Shown: in pieces, positions 8,188 to 15,658 of the stretch | How positions within the stretch are numbered: position 1 is the first letter of the stretch | How the letters are laid out: every line of letters starts with the position of its first letter | Source of the DNA: Bacteroides caecigallinarum | Lineage (GTDB): Bacteria > Bacteroidota > Bacteroidia > Bacteroidales > Bacteroidaceae | Length of the DNA stretch: 64,000 nucleotides | Reading direction: 5' to 3' | Assembly (NCBI RefSeq): GCF_021530995.1 | Contig: NZ_JADYTF010000002.1 | Span: forward strand, 1-64,000 | Made by a program: the position numbers and the translations under genes | The notes under the pieces: model-generated | Told to the model about the DNA's origin: nothing | Databases searched by the model: none | The model's input: the letters and a program-made list of their open reading frames with translations, nothing else

Positions 8188-9531
8188 TTATATCCTCTTC
8201 AATTTCCATTTCCCCCGATGCAGATATATACTGCAGAAGATGAGCAGGAATCCTCCGTAAACATGTTCCGAAGTCCAGCACCAAGCCACATCGAGCCTCA
8301 TCACCTGAATTATAAATGTGATATATGCAGCATAAATCACTAGAGTTGACAGTTCCAACATAAACGCCATACGCGTATTTCCCGTACCCGATACAGATTG
8401 AAAATATATATTCGATGCAGCCGTAAGCCATGTAGTGGTACAGAACACCAACAACGACGGAATTGACGCTTCTATAAGATCAGGCATATCAGTATATATA
8501 CCTAATACCACAGTAGGAAATACCGCAAACAAAATGGTCAACGGTAAAACAATAGACAGTGCCAGTTTTATATGCTGATGCACCGTACAGACCACACTGT
8601 CAGCCTTACCTGCACCTATCTGATTACTTACGAGCGAACCGCACGTGGAAGCAAACGCAGATATTATCATAAACGTGATACCGGAGATGTTCCTTATGAT
8701 ATTTGTTATCGCAAGCGGACGTTCGCCCAGATGCTCCACATAAAGAAAGAATATAAACCATGTGGAAAGCGATACGAAATTCTGAATCATTGTCCACAGA
8801 GAGACATTAAGAATTCTTCTGAGTTTATCCGTATTGAATGAACTGAACCTGTTCAGTCCATATTTCTTCAGGTCTATTTTCCTGACGGTATATGTTATGA
8901 AAAAGATCAGTGATACAAGCTCCGCAAGCGACGAACCTATTGCCGCACCTGCTATTCCAAGAGCCGGAAATCCCAACTTACCGAAAATCAGGATATAATT
9001 GAAAACAATGTTCGAGCCCACCATCACAAGCGAATTCAGAGTAAGAGTCTTGGTCTGAGTAGTACCGACAAAGAAAGCCCTGAACATCACAGCCACGAAT
9101 GAGAAGAAGAATCCGAAAGCCCTCCAGTGAATATAACTCTCGGCGGCAGCATAAATATTCTGCGACGAAAGTATCTTCGGAAGCAACCACGGTGTTATCA
9201 ACTCGGTAAGAGTAAACGCGGCCGCTGCCAGAAAAATCATGAAATACACGCCCTGATAAAATATGTCGCCTATCTCGGAATATCTCTTTTCGCCGTTCCT
9301 TCGCGCCATCAGTATCTGCGAACCGATACTGAAACCGAAGCCTATCATGAAGATAGCAATATAATATACTCCGGCTATGGCAGACGCACCAAGCTCCACC
9401 TCACCCACTCGCCCCAGAAAGGCAGTATCAGTCATACCTATAGCCTGCTCCATCACAAGGCTAATAAGTATTGGATAGGCTATGGTCAGAATTTCTTTTG
9501 AGGTATATGCTTTTTTCTGAATATTATTCAT
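8188..9531 (-). CDS. MATE family multidrug/metabolite exporter
   Basis: 447-residue inner-membrane protein with about twelve hydrophobic helices in two MatE repeats (about 15-175 and 240-400). It begins with a short charged leader, then LTIAYPILISLVMEQAIGMTDTAF, the usual MATE opening. Such proteins exchange Na+ or H+ for cationic drugs or metabolites; the substrate cannot be read from sequence. The gene sits just downstream of the tRNA terminator. No good promoter is visible in the short gap, so weak readthrough from the tRNA unit is possible. Confidence 0.9.
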   Translation of the reverse strand: MNNIQKKAYTSKEILTIAYPILISLVMEQAIGMTDTAFLGRVGEVELGASAIAGVYYIAIFMIGFGFSIGSQILMARRNGEKRYSEIGDIFYQGVYFMIFLAAAAFTLTELITPWLLPKILSSQNIYAAAESYIHWRAFGFFFSFVAVMFRAFFVGTTQTKTLTLNSLVMVGSNIVFNYILIFGKLGFPALGIAGAAIGSSLAELVSLIFFITYTVRKIDLKKYGLNRFSSFNTDKLRRILNVSLWTMIQNFVSLSTWFIFFLYVEHLGERPLAITNIIRNISGITFMIISAFASTCGSLVSNQIGAGKADSVVCTVHQHIKLALSIVLPLTILFAVFPTVVLGIYTDMPDLIEASIPSLLVFCTTTWLTAASNIYFQSVSGTGNTRMAFMLELSTLVIYAAYITFIIQVMRLDVAWCWTSEHVYGGFLLIFCSIYLHRGKWKLKRI

Positions 9532-9544
9532 AGTTAATTGATTA

Positions 9545-9584
9545 TAAAAAAAGAAACCCTCATAAGCTACTCACTTACAAGGGT
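9545..9584 (-). terminator. Terminator of the tRNA-Pro/tRNA-Leu unit
   Basis: On the minus strand ACCCTTGTAAG pairs with CTTATGAGGGT over 11 positions, two of them G-U, around the loop TGAGTAG. A run of T follows. It lies directly after tRNA-Leu and before the MATE start. Confidence 0.85.
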
Positions 9585-9601
9585 TATGTTTTGATTTTTT
9601 G

Positions 9602-9685
9602 TACCCAGACCCGGGGTCGAACCGGGATGGATGTTACTCCACTGGTGTTTGAGACCAGCGCGTCTACCGATTCCGCCATCTGGGC
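9602..9685 (-). tRNA. tRNA-Leu (CAA)
   Basis: The acceptor strands GCCCAGA and TCTGGGT pair, with one G-U. The anticodon stem CTGGT/ACCAG encloses the loop CTCAAAC, giving anticodon CAA. The T arm contains GGTTCGACCC and the variable arm is long, as in class II tRNAs. CCA is not encoded. It is the second gene of a two-tRNA transcript. Confidence 0.95.
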
Positions 9686-9705
9686 TTATTGTCTTTTATT
9701 CTCTG

Positions 9706-9778
9706 TCGGAATGAGGCGACTCGAACGCCCGACCCCTACGTCCCGAACGTAGTGCGCTACCAACTGCGCTACATTCCG
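9706..9778 (-). tRNA. tRNA-Pro (CGG)
   Basis: The acceptor strands CGGAATG and CATTCCG pair, the D arm is GCGCAGTTGGTAGCGC, and the anticodon stem CTACG/CGTAG encloses TTCGGGA, giving anticodon CGG. The T loop is GTTCGAGTC. CCA is not encoded. It is the first gene of the tRNA unit. Confidence 0.95.
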
Positions 9779-9803
9779 AGTGAGAATTTTTCGTTTGCGG
9801 ATG

Positions 9804-9834
9804 CAAAGGTATTCATAAAATCGGTATTTGCAAA
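9804..9834 (-). promoter_or_regulatory. Consensus promoter of the tRNA unit
   Basis: On the minus strand TTTG (9834-9831) and TACCTTTG (9811-9804) are separated by exactly 19 bp. This is a full match to the Bacteroides -33/-7 promoter, about 25 bp upstream of tRNA-Pro. Confidence 0.85.
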
Positions 9835-9872
9835 ACTTTTGTAATATTTTTTGCTCGAAAACATAAAATATC

Positions 9873-9903
9873 ATTGTTGAATATAGGAAAATTCATACTT
9901 TTG
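9873..9903 (+). promoter_or_regulatory. Promoter of the histidine phosphatase gene
   Basis: ATTG (9873-9876), one base from TTTG, is 19 bp upstream of TACTTTTG (9896-9903). The ATG lies at 9939. It is divergent from the tRNA promoter. Confidence 0.65.
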
Positions 9904-9938
9904 AGCCGCAAAAGTATATTTTATAAGCTATAAACACC

Positions 9939-10454
9939 ATGACAACAATATATCTTGCACGCCACGGACAGACGGAAGAAAACCTTATGAGGATTTTTCA
10001 GGGACATCTGCCGGGAACACTGACAGCCGATGGCATTGAGCAGGCACGAAACCTGGGAAAGGAACTTGAAGGTATCACAATAGACTGCATACTGAGCAGC
10101 GACCTTAAACGCGTAATCGACACAGTGAACTATGCCATGGCAAACAGACATCTGCCTTGGGAAAAGACAAAATTGCTCAGAGAAATAGACTGGGGGAAAT
10201 GGACAGGGCTAAAGATAGACTCAGTTGATAAACAGAATCCTCCGGAAGATGCCGAAACCAAAGAAATGCTTTATGAACGCGGAAAACGTATAGTGGAATA
10301 TATAAAGGAGAAATACTCCGGAAAGAATGTACTGGTAGTGGCACACGGACTTATCAACCGCTCCATCCAGGCTCATATATTGGGAGTAGATATAAACGAG
10401 CTTTACAACATTCCGCACATGAAGAATGCCGAAGTGAGGAAATTCACTTTATAA
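9939..10454 (+). CDS. Histidine phosphatase superfamily protein (PGM/CobC-like)
   Basis: 171-residue phosphatase with the phosphohistidine motif ARHGQTEEN (R8-H9) near the N-terminus and the second histidine in VVAHGLINR near residue 135. The size fits small phosphoglycerate mutase-like or alpha-ribazole phosphatase-like enzymes. No cobalamin genes are nearby, so a CobC role is not supported, and the substrate remains open. It is cytoplasmic and monocistronic between a good promoter and a hairpin terminator that includes a tandem repeat. Confidence 0.85.
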   Translation: MTTIYLARHGQTEENLMRIFQGHLPGTLTADGIEQARNLGKELEGITIDCILSSDLKRVIDTVNYAMANRHLPWEKTKLLREIDWGKWTGLKIDSVDKQNPPEDAETKEMLYERGKRIVEYIKEKYSGKNVLVVAHGLINRSIQAHILGVDINELYNIPHMKNAEVRKFTL

Positions 10455-10467
10455 ACAGATAAAAGAA

Positions 10468-10537
10468 TTATTAACAGGAAAGAGAGTTATTAACAAAAAA
10501 GAAAGTTATTAACAGGTATATGCAAAGCTGTTAATAA
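10468..10537 (+). repeat. Three 19-bp tandem units plus one inverted copy
   Basis: TTATTAACA starts at 10468, 10487 and 10506, exactly 19 bp apart, in units of the form TTATTAACARRAAAGARAG. An inverted copy, TGTTAATAA, lies at 10529-10537. The third unit pairs with the inverted copy in the terminator, so the array may have grown by duplication of a terminator arm. Confidence 0.8.
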
Positions 10538-10548
10538 CTTTCTTTTTT
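10495..10548. terminator. Bidirectional terminator between the phosphatase gene and pyrH
   Basis: GAAAGTTATTAACAG (10501-10515) pairs with CTGTTAATAACTTTC (10528-10542) around a 12-base loop. Flanking A6 and T6 tracts extend the stem and serve both converging genes. Confidence 0.9.
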
Positions 10549-10570
10549 ATGTATCTATATCAACCGGAAA

Positions 10571-11281
10571 TCAAGGATGAACCAGAGTTCCTATGTTTTC
10601 GCCGGACATAACTTTCTTCAGATTACCTACTGTATCCATATCGAATACGATGATAGGCAGATTGTTTTCCTTGCACATACATGTAGCTGTCAGGTCCATA
10701 ACCTTAAGTCCGCGTGCAAGAACTTCATCATATGTTATTTCGTCGAACTTGGTTGCAGTAGGATCTTTCTCAGGATCAGCAGTATAGATACCATCTACAC
10801 GTGTTCCCTTCAACATTACGTCGGCCTCAATTTCAATACCTCTCAATGAAGAGCCTGTATCTGTAGTGAAGAACGGATTCCCTGTACCGGCAGACATGAT
10901 TACCACTTCGCCGTTTTCCATTGCCTCGATGGCTTTCCATTTGGTATAGAACTCACCTATCGGTTCCATGCGGATTGCTGTAAGCACACGTGCCTTCACA
11001 CCTGCCGCCACAAGAGCAGAGCTAAGTCCGAGGCTGTTGATAACTGTAGCAAGCATACCCATCTGGTCGCCTTTCACACGGTCGAATCCCTTACCAGCAC
11101 CGCTAAGTCCGCGGAAGATGTTACCACCGCCAATCACAATACCAATCTGCACACCCATATCGTGTATTTCCTTGATCTGCTGTGCATACTCGCCAAGGCG
11201 CTTTTCGTCTATACCGTATTTCTTTTCTCCCATCAGGCTTTCACCGCTCAGCTTAAGGAGGATTCTTTTGAATTTAGCCAT
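10571..11281 (-). CDS. pyrH: UMP kinase
   Basis: 236 residues, the usual length for bacterial UMP kinase of the amino-acid-kinase family, which converts UMP to UDP with ATP in the cytoplasm. The start KRILLKLSGESLMG gives the phosphate loop, and GIVIGGGNIFRG and the Asp-containing TRVDGIYTADPEKDP are the typical nucleotide-site segments. It has its own promoter, which reaches into the end of the upstream short-chain dehydrogenase gene, and it ends at a strong terminator. Confidence 0.97.
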   Translation of the reverse strand: MAKFKRILLKLSGESLMGEKKYGIDEKRLGEYAQQIKEIHDMGVQIGIVIGGGNIFRGLSGAGKGFDRVKGDQMGMLATVINSLGLSSALVAAGVKARVLTAIRMEPIGEFYTKWKAIEAMENGEVVIMSAGTGNPFFTTDTGSSLRGIEIEADVMLKGTRVDGIYTADPEKDPTATKFDEITYDEVLARGLKVMDLTATCMCKENNLPIIVFDMDTVGNLKKVMSGENIGTLVHP

Positions 11282-11311
11282 AACTTTTTATCGTTTATTA
11301 TTTTACCGAAA

Positions 11312-11343
11312 CAAAATTACTTATTTGATTATTACCTTACAAA
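11312..11343 (-). promoter_or_regulatory. Promoter of pyrH
   Basis: On the minus strand TTTG (11343-11340) is followed after 20 bp by TAATTTTG (11319-11312), 30 bp before the pyrH ATG. The -33 box lies inside the last codons of the preceding dehydrogenase gene. Confidence 0.75.
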
Positions 11344-12194
11344 TTTTCAGAAACTAAAAAGCTTTCCAGTTTCGTCTCCGTCTGTTCCCAAAGTTCTTTC
11401 ATATGAGGATGATGCAGATACTTGTCGCTTAATTTCCTCTGCTTGCAAGAGGCAAACATTCCGCCGGTAACTCCTTCGTACTTTTCATCAAGCAGAAGAT
11501 GTATCGCCGTATCAGCTCCCTGTCGTGGAGTACGGATACACGGACGGAACAGAATGTCCGTAAGAGGATCAAACCACATATCCATCCTGATGATATTGGT
11601 AGAAACGATTCCAGGGTCGGCAGCATTAACAGTTATTCCCTTGTCTTTCACTCTTTCAGAGAGTTCACGGGTGAAAAGCCAGAGTGCAAGTTTTGTATTA
11701 CTGTATATAGGGATACGGAAGAAACTACCCTCACGTCCTTTCGTAAAGAAATTAGGGCCTATTTTTCCGATGGCGTACGTACACGAAACCATACTCACAA
11801 TCCTGCTCCCTTCGTGCATCAATGGCAATAACAAACGTGTAAGAAGATACGGAGCCAGATAATTCACTGCCACTGTATGTTCGAAGCCGTCTTCCGTACG
11901 TGTGAAATGTGTACACATAGTCCCGGCATTATTCATCAGAAGTTCCACCGAAGGAGTCTTGCTCTTAATCTTTCTTGCAGCCTCAACCACCGACTCCATC
12001 GAAGACAAGTCTGCCTGAACCACCTCTATATCATCATTGCCGGTATCAAGAGCAATCCTGCTTTTCTTTTCCTCACCTTTAAAACTGGTGTAACACACCA
12101 TTATCACATGATAACCTGCCAGCGCAACGGCCTTGGTTATTTCCGAGCCCATACCTCCGTCGGCTCCCGTTATTACAGCAGTCTTCTTCATCAT
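11337..12194 (-). CDS. Short-chain dehydrogenase/reductase, probable 3-hydroxysteroid dehydrogenase
   Basis: 285-residue Rossmann-fold oxidoreductase of the retinol-dehydrogenase-like SDR group. It has the cofactor motif TGADGGMG (9-16), NNAG (88-91), a catalytic serine near S137 and Y164-x3-K168 in IYSNTKLAL. It is the last gene of a three-gene operon, overlapping the upstream flavin reductase gene by 4 bp. In gut Bacteroidales that make isoallolithocholate, a 3-beta-hydroxysteroid dehydrogenase accompanies a 5-alpha-reductase and an Old Yellow Enzyme-type reductase. The same company here suggests that this enzyme reduces the 3-oxo group of the product. Stereospecificity (3-alpha or 3-beta) cannot be decided from sequence alone. 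Confidence 0.8.
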   Translation of the reverse strand: MMKKTAVITGADGGMGSEITKAVALAGYHVIMVCYTSFKGEEKKSRIALDTGNDDIEVVQADLSSMESVVEAARKIKSKTPSVELLMNNAGTMCTHFTRTEDGFEHTVAVNYLAPYLLTRLLLPLMHEGSRIVSMVSCTYAIGKIGPNFFTKGREGSFFRIPIYSNTKLALWLFTRELSERVKDKGITVNAADPGIVSTNIIRMDMWFDPLTDILFRPCIRTPRQGADTAIHLLLDEKYEGVTGGMFASCKQRKLSDKYLHHPHMKELWEQTETKLESFLVSENL

Positions 12195-13417
12195 TTGTTC
12201 TCCAGTTTTTCAATTTCTTTTTTCAGACAAGGCGGAAGTTCCTCTTTCAGATGCTTATGGCATGCCATATCCACTGTGTACATTCTGCCTATACAGTAAT
12301 TGCTGTGTCCGCAATTGCATCTGGCACATTCTTCCGTCTTCATGCGGTTGACAAATCCCGGTTCATTCAACAGGGCACGCCCCATCTGCACAAACTCGAA
12401 TCCTTTGTTCAGCACCTCGTCTATTTTCTCTCTTGAAACAAGTCCACCTACATATACCAGCGGAATATCCTTTATCTGCTCTCTGAACTTCAGTGCATCA
12501 TCAAGGAAATAAGCCTCGCTGAAAGGCACTGTAGGTATCATCATGCGTCCGAAAAGTTTTACACTGTATTTCAGCCACCAGCAGTCCATGTAATGAGTAA
12601 GAGTCTTTATAGGCATCGCGCCACGCATGACGTACATAGGCGCCTTGCTTACGAAACCTCCACTGAGAACAAGAGCGTGCGCACCGTCCTCTTTCAACCG
12701 CTGTGCCACCTTCAGGCTCTCGTCAATATCCATTCCTCCCTTGAAGCCGTCGCGCATGTTCATCTTTACCAGAACAGCCATATCATCTCCGGCAGCTTTC
12801 ATCACCTCTGCCATAACCTCGTCCATGAAACGCATTCTGTTTTCCAATGAACCGCCATACTCGTCCTTTCTGTGATTGGTATATGGAGAAAGGAACTGGC
12901 TTATCAGATATCCGTGTCCGGCATGTATCTCTACGGCATCAAAACCTGCCTCGCGAGCCAGTCTCACCGCATCGCCGTATGCCTTAGCCATAACAGGAAG
13001 CTCATCTTTACGGAGTCCGCGGACAAATGTAGGCGAATAGAGATTAAATCCGGTACATGCACCTACAGGCGTTTCGCCACATATCTTCTTGTGCGACATG
13101 TTTCCACAATGCCCCAGCTGAATACTTGCAGCTGCTCCCTCACGATGGATAGCGTCAGTAAGTTTCTTCAGGTCGGGAACAATCTCAGGACGCATCCACA
13201 ACTGCCGATCGAAAGACAGTCCGCTTCGTGTCACCGCAGCGTATGCCACAGTAGTCATTCCCACTCCACCATGAGCAACCGACACATGATAGTCATACAA
13301 AGCCTTCGACGGCTTGTTGCCGGGACACATACTTTCGAACGCAGCCGAACGTATGGTCCTGTTTCTCAGCGTCAAAGGACCAATCTTATATTCTGTAAAC
13401 AGTTTTGATGTTTCCAT
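12191..13417 (-). CDS. Old Yellow Enzyme-family flavin reductase, probable 3-oxo-Delta4-steroid/bile acid reductase
   Basis: 408-residue FMN TIM-barrel enene reductase. The active-site motif HAGHGYLISQFLSP (165-178) supplies H165 and H168, and the family signature NHRKDEYGGSLENR follows (181-194). Near the C-terminus is a cysteine group (C364, C367, C369, C375, C386) that could hold an Fe-S cluster, although the spacing differs from 2,4-dienoyl-CoA reductase. The C-terminal NAD-binding domains of that enzyme are absent. Related proteins in bile-acid-converting Bacteroidales act as 5-beta-reductases on 3-oxo-Delta4 substrates. It lies 4 bp after the 5-alpha-reductase gene and overlaps the SDR gene. 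The exact reaction (5-beta reduction or another ene) is inferred. Confidence 0.8.
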   Translation of the reverse strand: METSKLFTEYKIGPLTLRNRTIRSAAFESMCPGNKPSKALYDYHVSVAHGGVGMTTVAYAAVTRSGLSFDRQLWMRPEIVPDLKKLTDAIHREGAAASIQLGHCGNMSHKKICGETPVGACTGFNLYSPTFVRGLRKDELPVMAKAYGDAVRLAREAGFDAVEIHAGHGYLISQFLSPYTNHRKDEYGGSLENRMRFMDEVMAEVMKAAGDDMAVLVKMNMRDGFKGGMDIDESLKVAQRLKEDGAHALVLSGGFVSKAPMYVMRGAMPIKTLTHYMDCWWLKYSVKLFGRMMIPTVPFSEAYFLDDALKFREQIKDIPLVYVGGLVSREKIDEVLNKGFEFVQMGRALLNEPGFVNRMKTEECARCNCGHSNYCIGRMYTVDMACHKHLKEELPPCLKKEIEKLENK

Positions 13418-13421
13418 ATTC

Positions 13422-14186
13422 CTAATATATATAAGGTATCAAACATTTTCTTTTTCCTACCACTTCCGTACCGAATTCCTCCACATAGCGTTTCCTTATG
13501 GCGTATGCACGTGGAGCAAGATTGGCAAAAGTCCATACCACGAATACCCATGCCGCAGCATCGCATGTCAGTATGGCAAATCCTGTCCATTCCATCAGCT
13601 CTCCCAGATAATTTGCCGATGTGACGTAACGGTACATTCCTTTTTGCGGGAAATAGTGACGTGTATCGCCTTTCGGACGAAGATGTCTTATCACATTGTC
13701 CGAATGAAGGTTTATCACCATCCCGGCAATGAATACCAGAAGGCCTATTATAAAATAAGGAGAATAGAGCCATTCGACGGTATATTGGTCAGAGTGCTCA
13801 ATATGAAACAATGAATATCCTATCAGAAAACCGTTGATAAGATTAAACACTACTCCCATAAGCATTATGCTGACAGGCATCTTGCTTTTACCTTTCATCA
13901 GTAGCGGAAAAACAAATGTCCTCTGGAAATAATGTATCTCGAAGAGGATGAAGAAAACGGCGGGGACGGACATCATGGTATATTGCCCTGTCAGCCACAT
14001 TGTTGCCATAAGGATGAATGCGGGACATTCCATTATCACCCAACCCACTTTATTGGGAAGGCTCAAGCCCCAACTTTTGGTGTGGAATATACCATAGCCT
14101 GCCTTAACGAAAAAGAGAGCGATGAACACTATTACAGCCAGCACAGGCATAATGTACATCAGAGAATTAAAAAAAGTATTAATCAT
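13422..14186 (-). CDS. SRD5A-like 3-oxo-5-alpha-steroid 4-dehydrogenase (5-alpha-reductase)
   Basis: 254-residue integral membrane protein with about six or seven hydrophobic helices. It closely resembles eukaryotic steroid 5-alpha-reductases. ECPAF (E53) and HYFQRTF (Y86) line up with E57 and Y91, the steroid-contacting residues of human SRD5A2. SANYLGELMEW (190-200) matches SGANFLGEIIEW, and the end KRKCLIPYIY matches the human C-terminus. It should reduce Delta4 double bonds of 3-oxo steroids or bile acids with NADPH. The ATG at 14186 is preferred over a TTG at 14207 because the latter lies within the -7 element. First gene of the operon with the flavin reductase and SDR. Confidence 0.88.
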   Translation of the reverse strand: MINTFFNSLMYIMPVLAVIVFIALFFVKAGYGIFHTKSWGLSLPNKVGWVIMECPAFILMATMWLTGQYTMMSVPAVFFILFEIHYFQRTFVFPLLMKGKSKMPVSIMLMGVVFNLINGFLIGYSLFHIEHSDQYTVEWLYSPYFIIGLLVFIAGMVINLHSDNVIRHLRPKGDTRHYFPQKGMYRYVTSANYLGELMEWTGFAILTCDAAAWVFVVWTFANLAPRAYAIRKRYVEEFGTEVVGKRKCLIPYIY

Positions 14187-14204
14187 AGAATTCGTATTTT
14201 CCCC

Positions 14205-14236
14205 CAAATTTATGATTTTATTTCCATTCGGTCAAT
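14205..14236 (-). promoter_or_regulatory. Promoter of the steroid/bile-acid reductase operon
   Basis: The minus strand shows TAAATTTG (14212-14205), a perfect -7, with ATTG (14236-14233) 20 bp upstream as a one-mismatch -33. The leader to the ATG at 14186 is very short. The remainder of the roughly 300-bp gap up to 14494 has no gene and holds two large inverted repeats listed separately. Confidence 0.7.
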
Positions 14237-14292
14237 TATTAATGTCAAAACATAGAATATGATGCAAAAAAACGAGCGCACACAGAAAGCGG

Positions 14293-14372
14293 AACACGTT
14301 CGTGTTGCGCGTGTTACACGTCAGTGCTACATGAGTTACACTTTCGAGTTACACGCGTTACACGAACGTGTT
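14293..14372. repeat. 25-bp imperfect inverted repeat rich in GTTACACG
   Basis: The arm 14293-14317 (AACACGTTCGTGTTGCGCG...) pairs with 14348-14372 at 22 of 25 positions. The 30-base centre carries further GTTACAC-like words. The left arm itself contains the palindrome AACACGTTCGTGTT. No T tract follows, so a terminator is unlikely. It lies about 60-140 bp upstream of the reductase operon promoter. Confidence 0.85.
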
Positions 14373-14408
14373 ACGCCATATACAACAGTAAATTTGTTTT
14401 GATAAAAG

Positions 14409-14469
14409 CGTAAACGGGATTTGAATACCGTTTAAACATTATTTAAACGCTGTTCAAATCCCGTTTACG
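14409..14469. repeat. 61-bp hairpin downstream of lpxB
   Basis: CGTAAACGGGATTTGAA (14409-14425) pairs perfectly with TTCAAATCCCGTTTACG (14453-14469). The inner GTTTAAA/TTTAAAC arms pair again around a short loop. It could end lpxB transcription, but it lacks a long T tract on either strand. Confidence 0.85.
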
Positions 14470-14494
14470 TATCCTATTTAGATATATACCGAAC

Positions 14495-15628
14495 TTATTC
14501 AGATTTCAAGGACTTTACTATAATCTCTGCCGCCTTTTCGGATGCTCCCGGACTCCCCAATATGCGTTTCAAATCGGAATATCCCTTCATAATACTTTCA
14601 CGCTTAGTACCTCCAGGCAATATTGCCGCAAACTCATGCTTCAGATTAGAGGCTGTCATACCGTCGGCTACAAGCTCTTTCACTGTTTCCTCGCCTGTGA
14701 TAAGGTTCACCAACGAAATATACTTCACTTTCAGAAGGAACTTCCTGAGGAAAGAGACCAGTTTTCCTGCCGACATATTGTAGCACACCACTTGCGGAAC
14801 TCCGAACAATGCCGTTTCTAGTGTTGCGGTACCGGAGGTAACCATAGCCGCAACAGAATGTTGAAGCAATCTGTATGTCTGCGAGAACACTATCTTAGTT
14901 TCAGGAGTGATGTACTGTTTATAATAGTCATGCGATATGCCTGGAGCTCCTGCCACAACAAACTGATAGTCGGGGAAAGAGCGTGTCACTTCCATCATAC
15001 GAGTAAGATTATCCCTTATCTCCTGCTTGCGGCTTCCGGCGAGTATAGCCACTATAGGCTTGTCCGACAGCCCGTTTTCTTTAATGAACGAAAGTCTGTC
15101 AGAAGGATGATTTGCAAGATATTCCGAGACGGAATCTACACTTGGATTTCCTACGTAAGATATAGGATAATTATGCTTCTTGTAGAAATCTATTTCAAAA
15201 GGGAGTATGGAAAGCATCTTGTCGATGTCGCGTTTTATATCCTTTATGCGGTATTCCTTCCACGCCCATATCTTCGGCGAAATGTAATAATAGACAGGGA
15301 TATCAGTATGTTGCTTGATATATTTGGCAATCTTCAGGTTAAATCCGGGATAGTCTATCAGAATAAGTACGTCCGGCTTCCACTCCACTATATCCGATTT
15401 ACACAGACTCATATTGCGGAAGATGGTACGCAGATGCAGCAGCACGGGGATAAATCCCATATATGCCATATCCTTGTAATGCTTTACCAGCGTTCCGCCG
15501 ACACTCTGCATCAGGTCGCCTCCGAAAAAACGGAACTCTGCATTCTTATCATACTTCTTCAGCGAACGCATAAGATTTGAAGCGTGCAAATCGCCTGAGG
15601 CCTCTCCTACTATCAGATAATATTTCAT
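14495..15628 (-). CDS. lpxB: Lipid-A-disaccharide synthase
   Basis: 377-residue glycosyltransferase (GT19) that joins UDP-2,3-diacylglucosamine and lipid X to form the lipid A disaccharide at the inner face of the inner membrane. Recognised by the opening YYLIVGEASGDLHASNLM, the central ISPKIWAWKEYRIKDIK and AILAGSRKQEI, and the nucleotide-site region VTSGTATLETALFGVPQV. Full length. It follows surE by 30 bp, probably co-transcribed, an arrangement common in this phylum. Confidence 0.96.
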   Translation of the reverse strand: MKYYLIVGEASGDLHASNLMRSLKKYDKNAEFRFFGGDLMQSVGGTLVKHYKDMAYMGFIPVLLHLRTIFRNMSLCKSDIVEWKPDVLILIDYPGFNLKIAKYIKQHTDIPVYYYISPKIWAWKEYRIKDIKRDIDKMLSILPFEIDFYKKHNYPISYVGNPSVDSVSEYLANHPSDRLSFIKENGLSDKPIVAILAGSRKQEIRDNLTRMMEVTRSFPDYQFVVAGAPGISHDYYKQYITPETKIVFSQTYRLLQHSVAAMVTSGTATLETALFGVPQVVCYNMSAGKLVSFLRKFLLKVKYISLVNLITGEETVKELVADGMTASNLKHEFAAILPGGTKRESIMKGYSDLKRILGSPGASEKAAEIIVKSLKSE

Positions 15629-15658
15629 GTGGGTTCTGAATTTTTATGTTTATAAGTT

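Noticed and set aside
10468-10537. Cluster of DnaA boxes
   Set aside because: TTATTAACA differs from TTATCCACA at two positions, there is no dnaA or AT-rich unwinding region nearby, and the copies form a terminator.
14187-14207. TTG start for the 5-alpha-reductase
   Set aside because: The TTG is part of the TAAATTTG -7 element, so it would not be transcribed.
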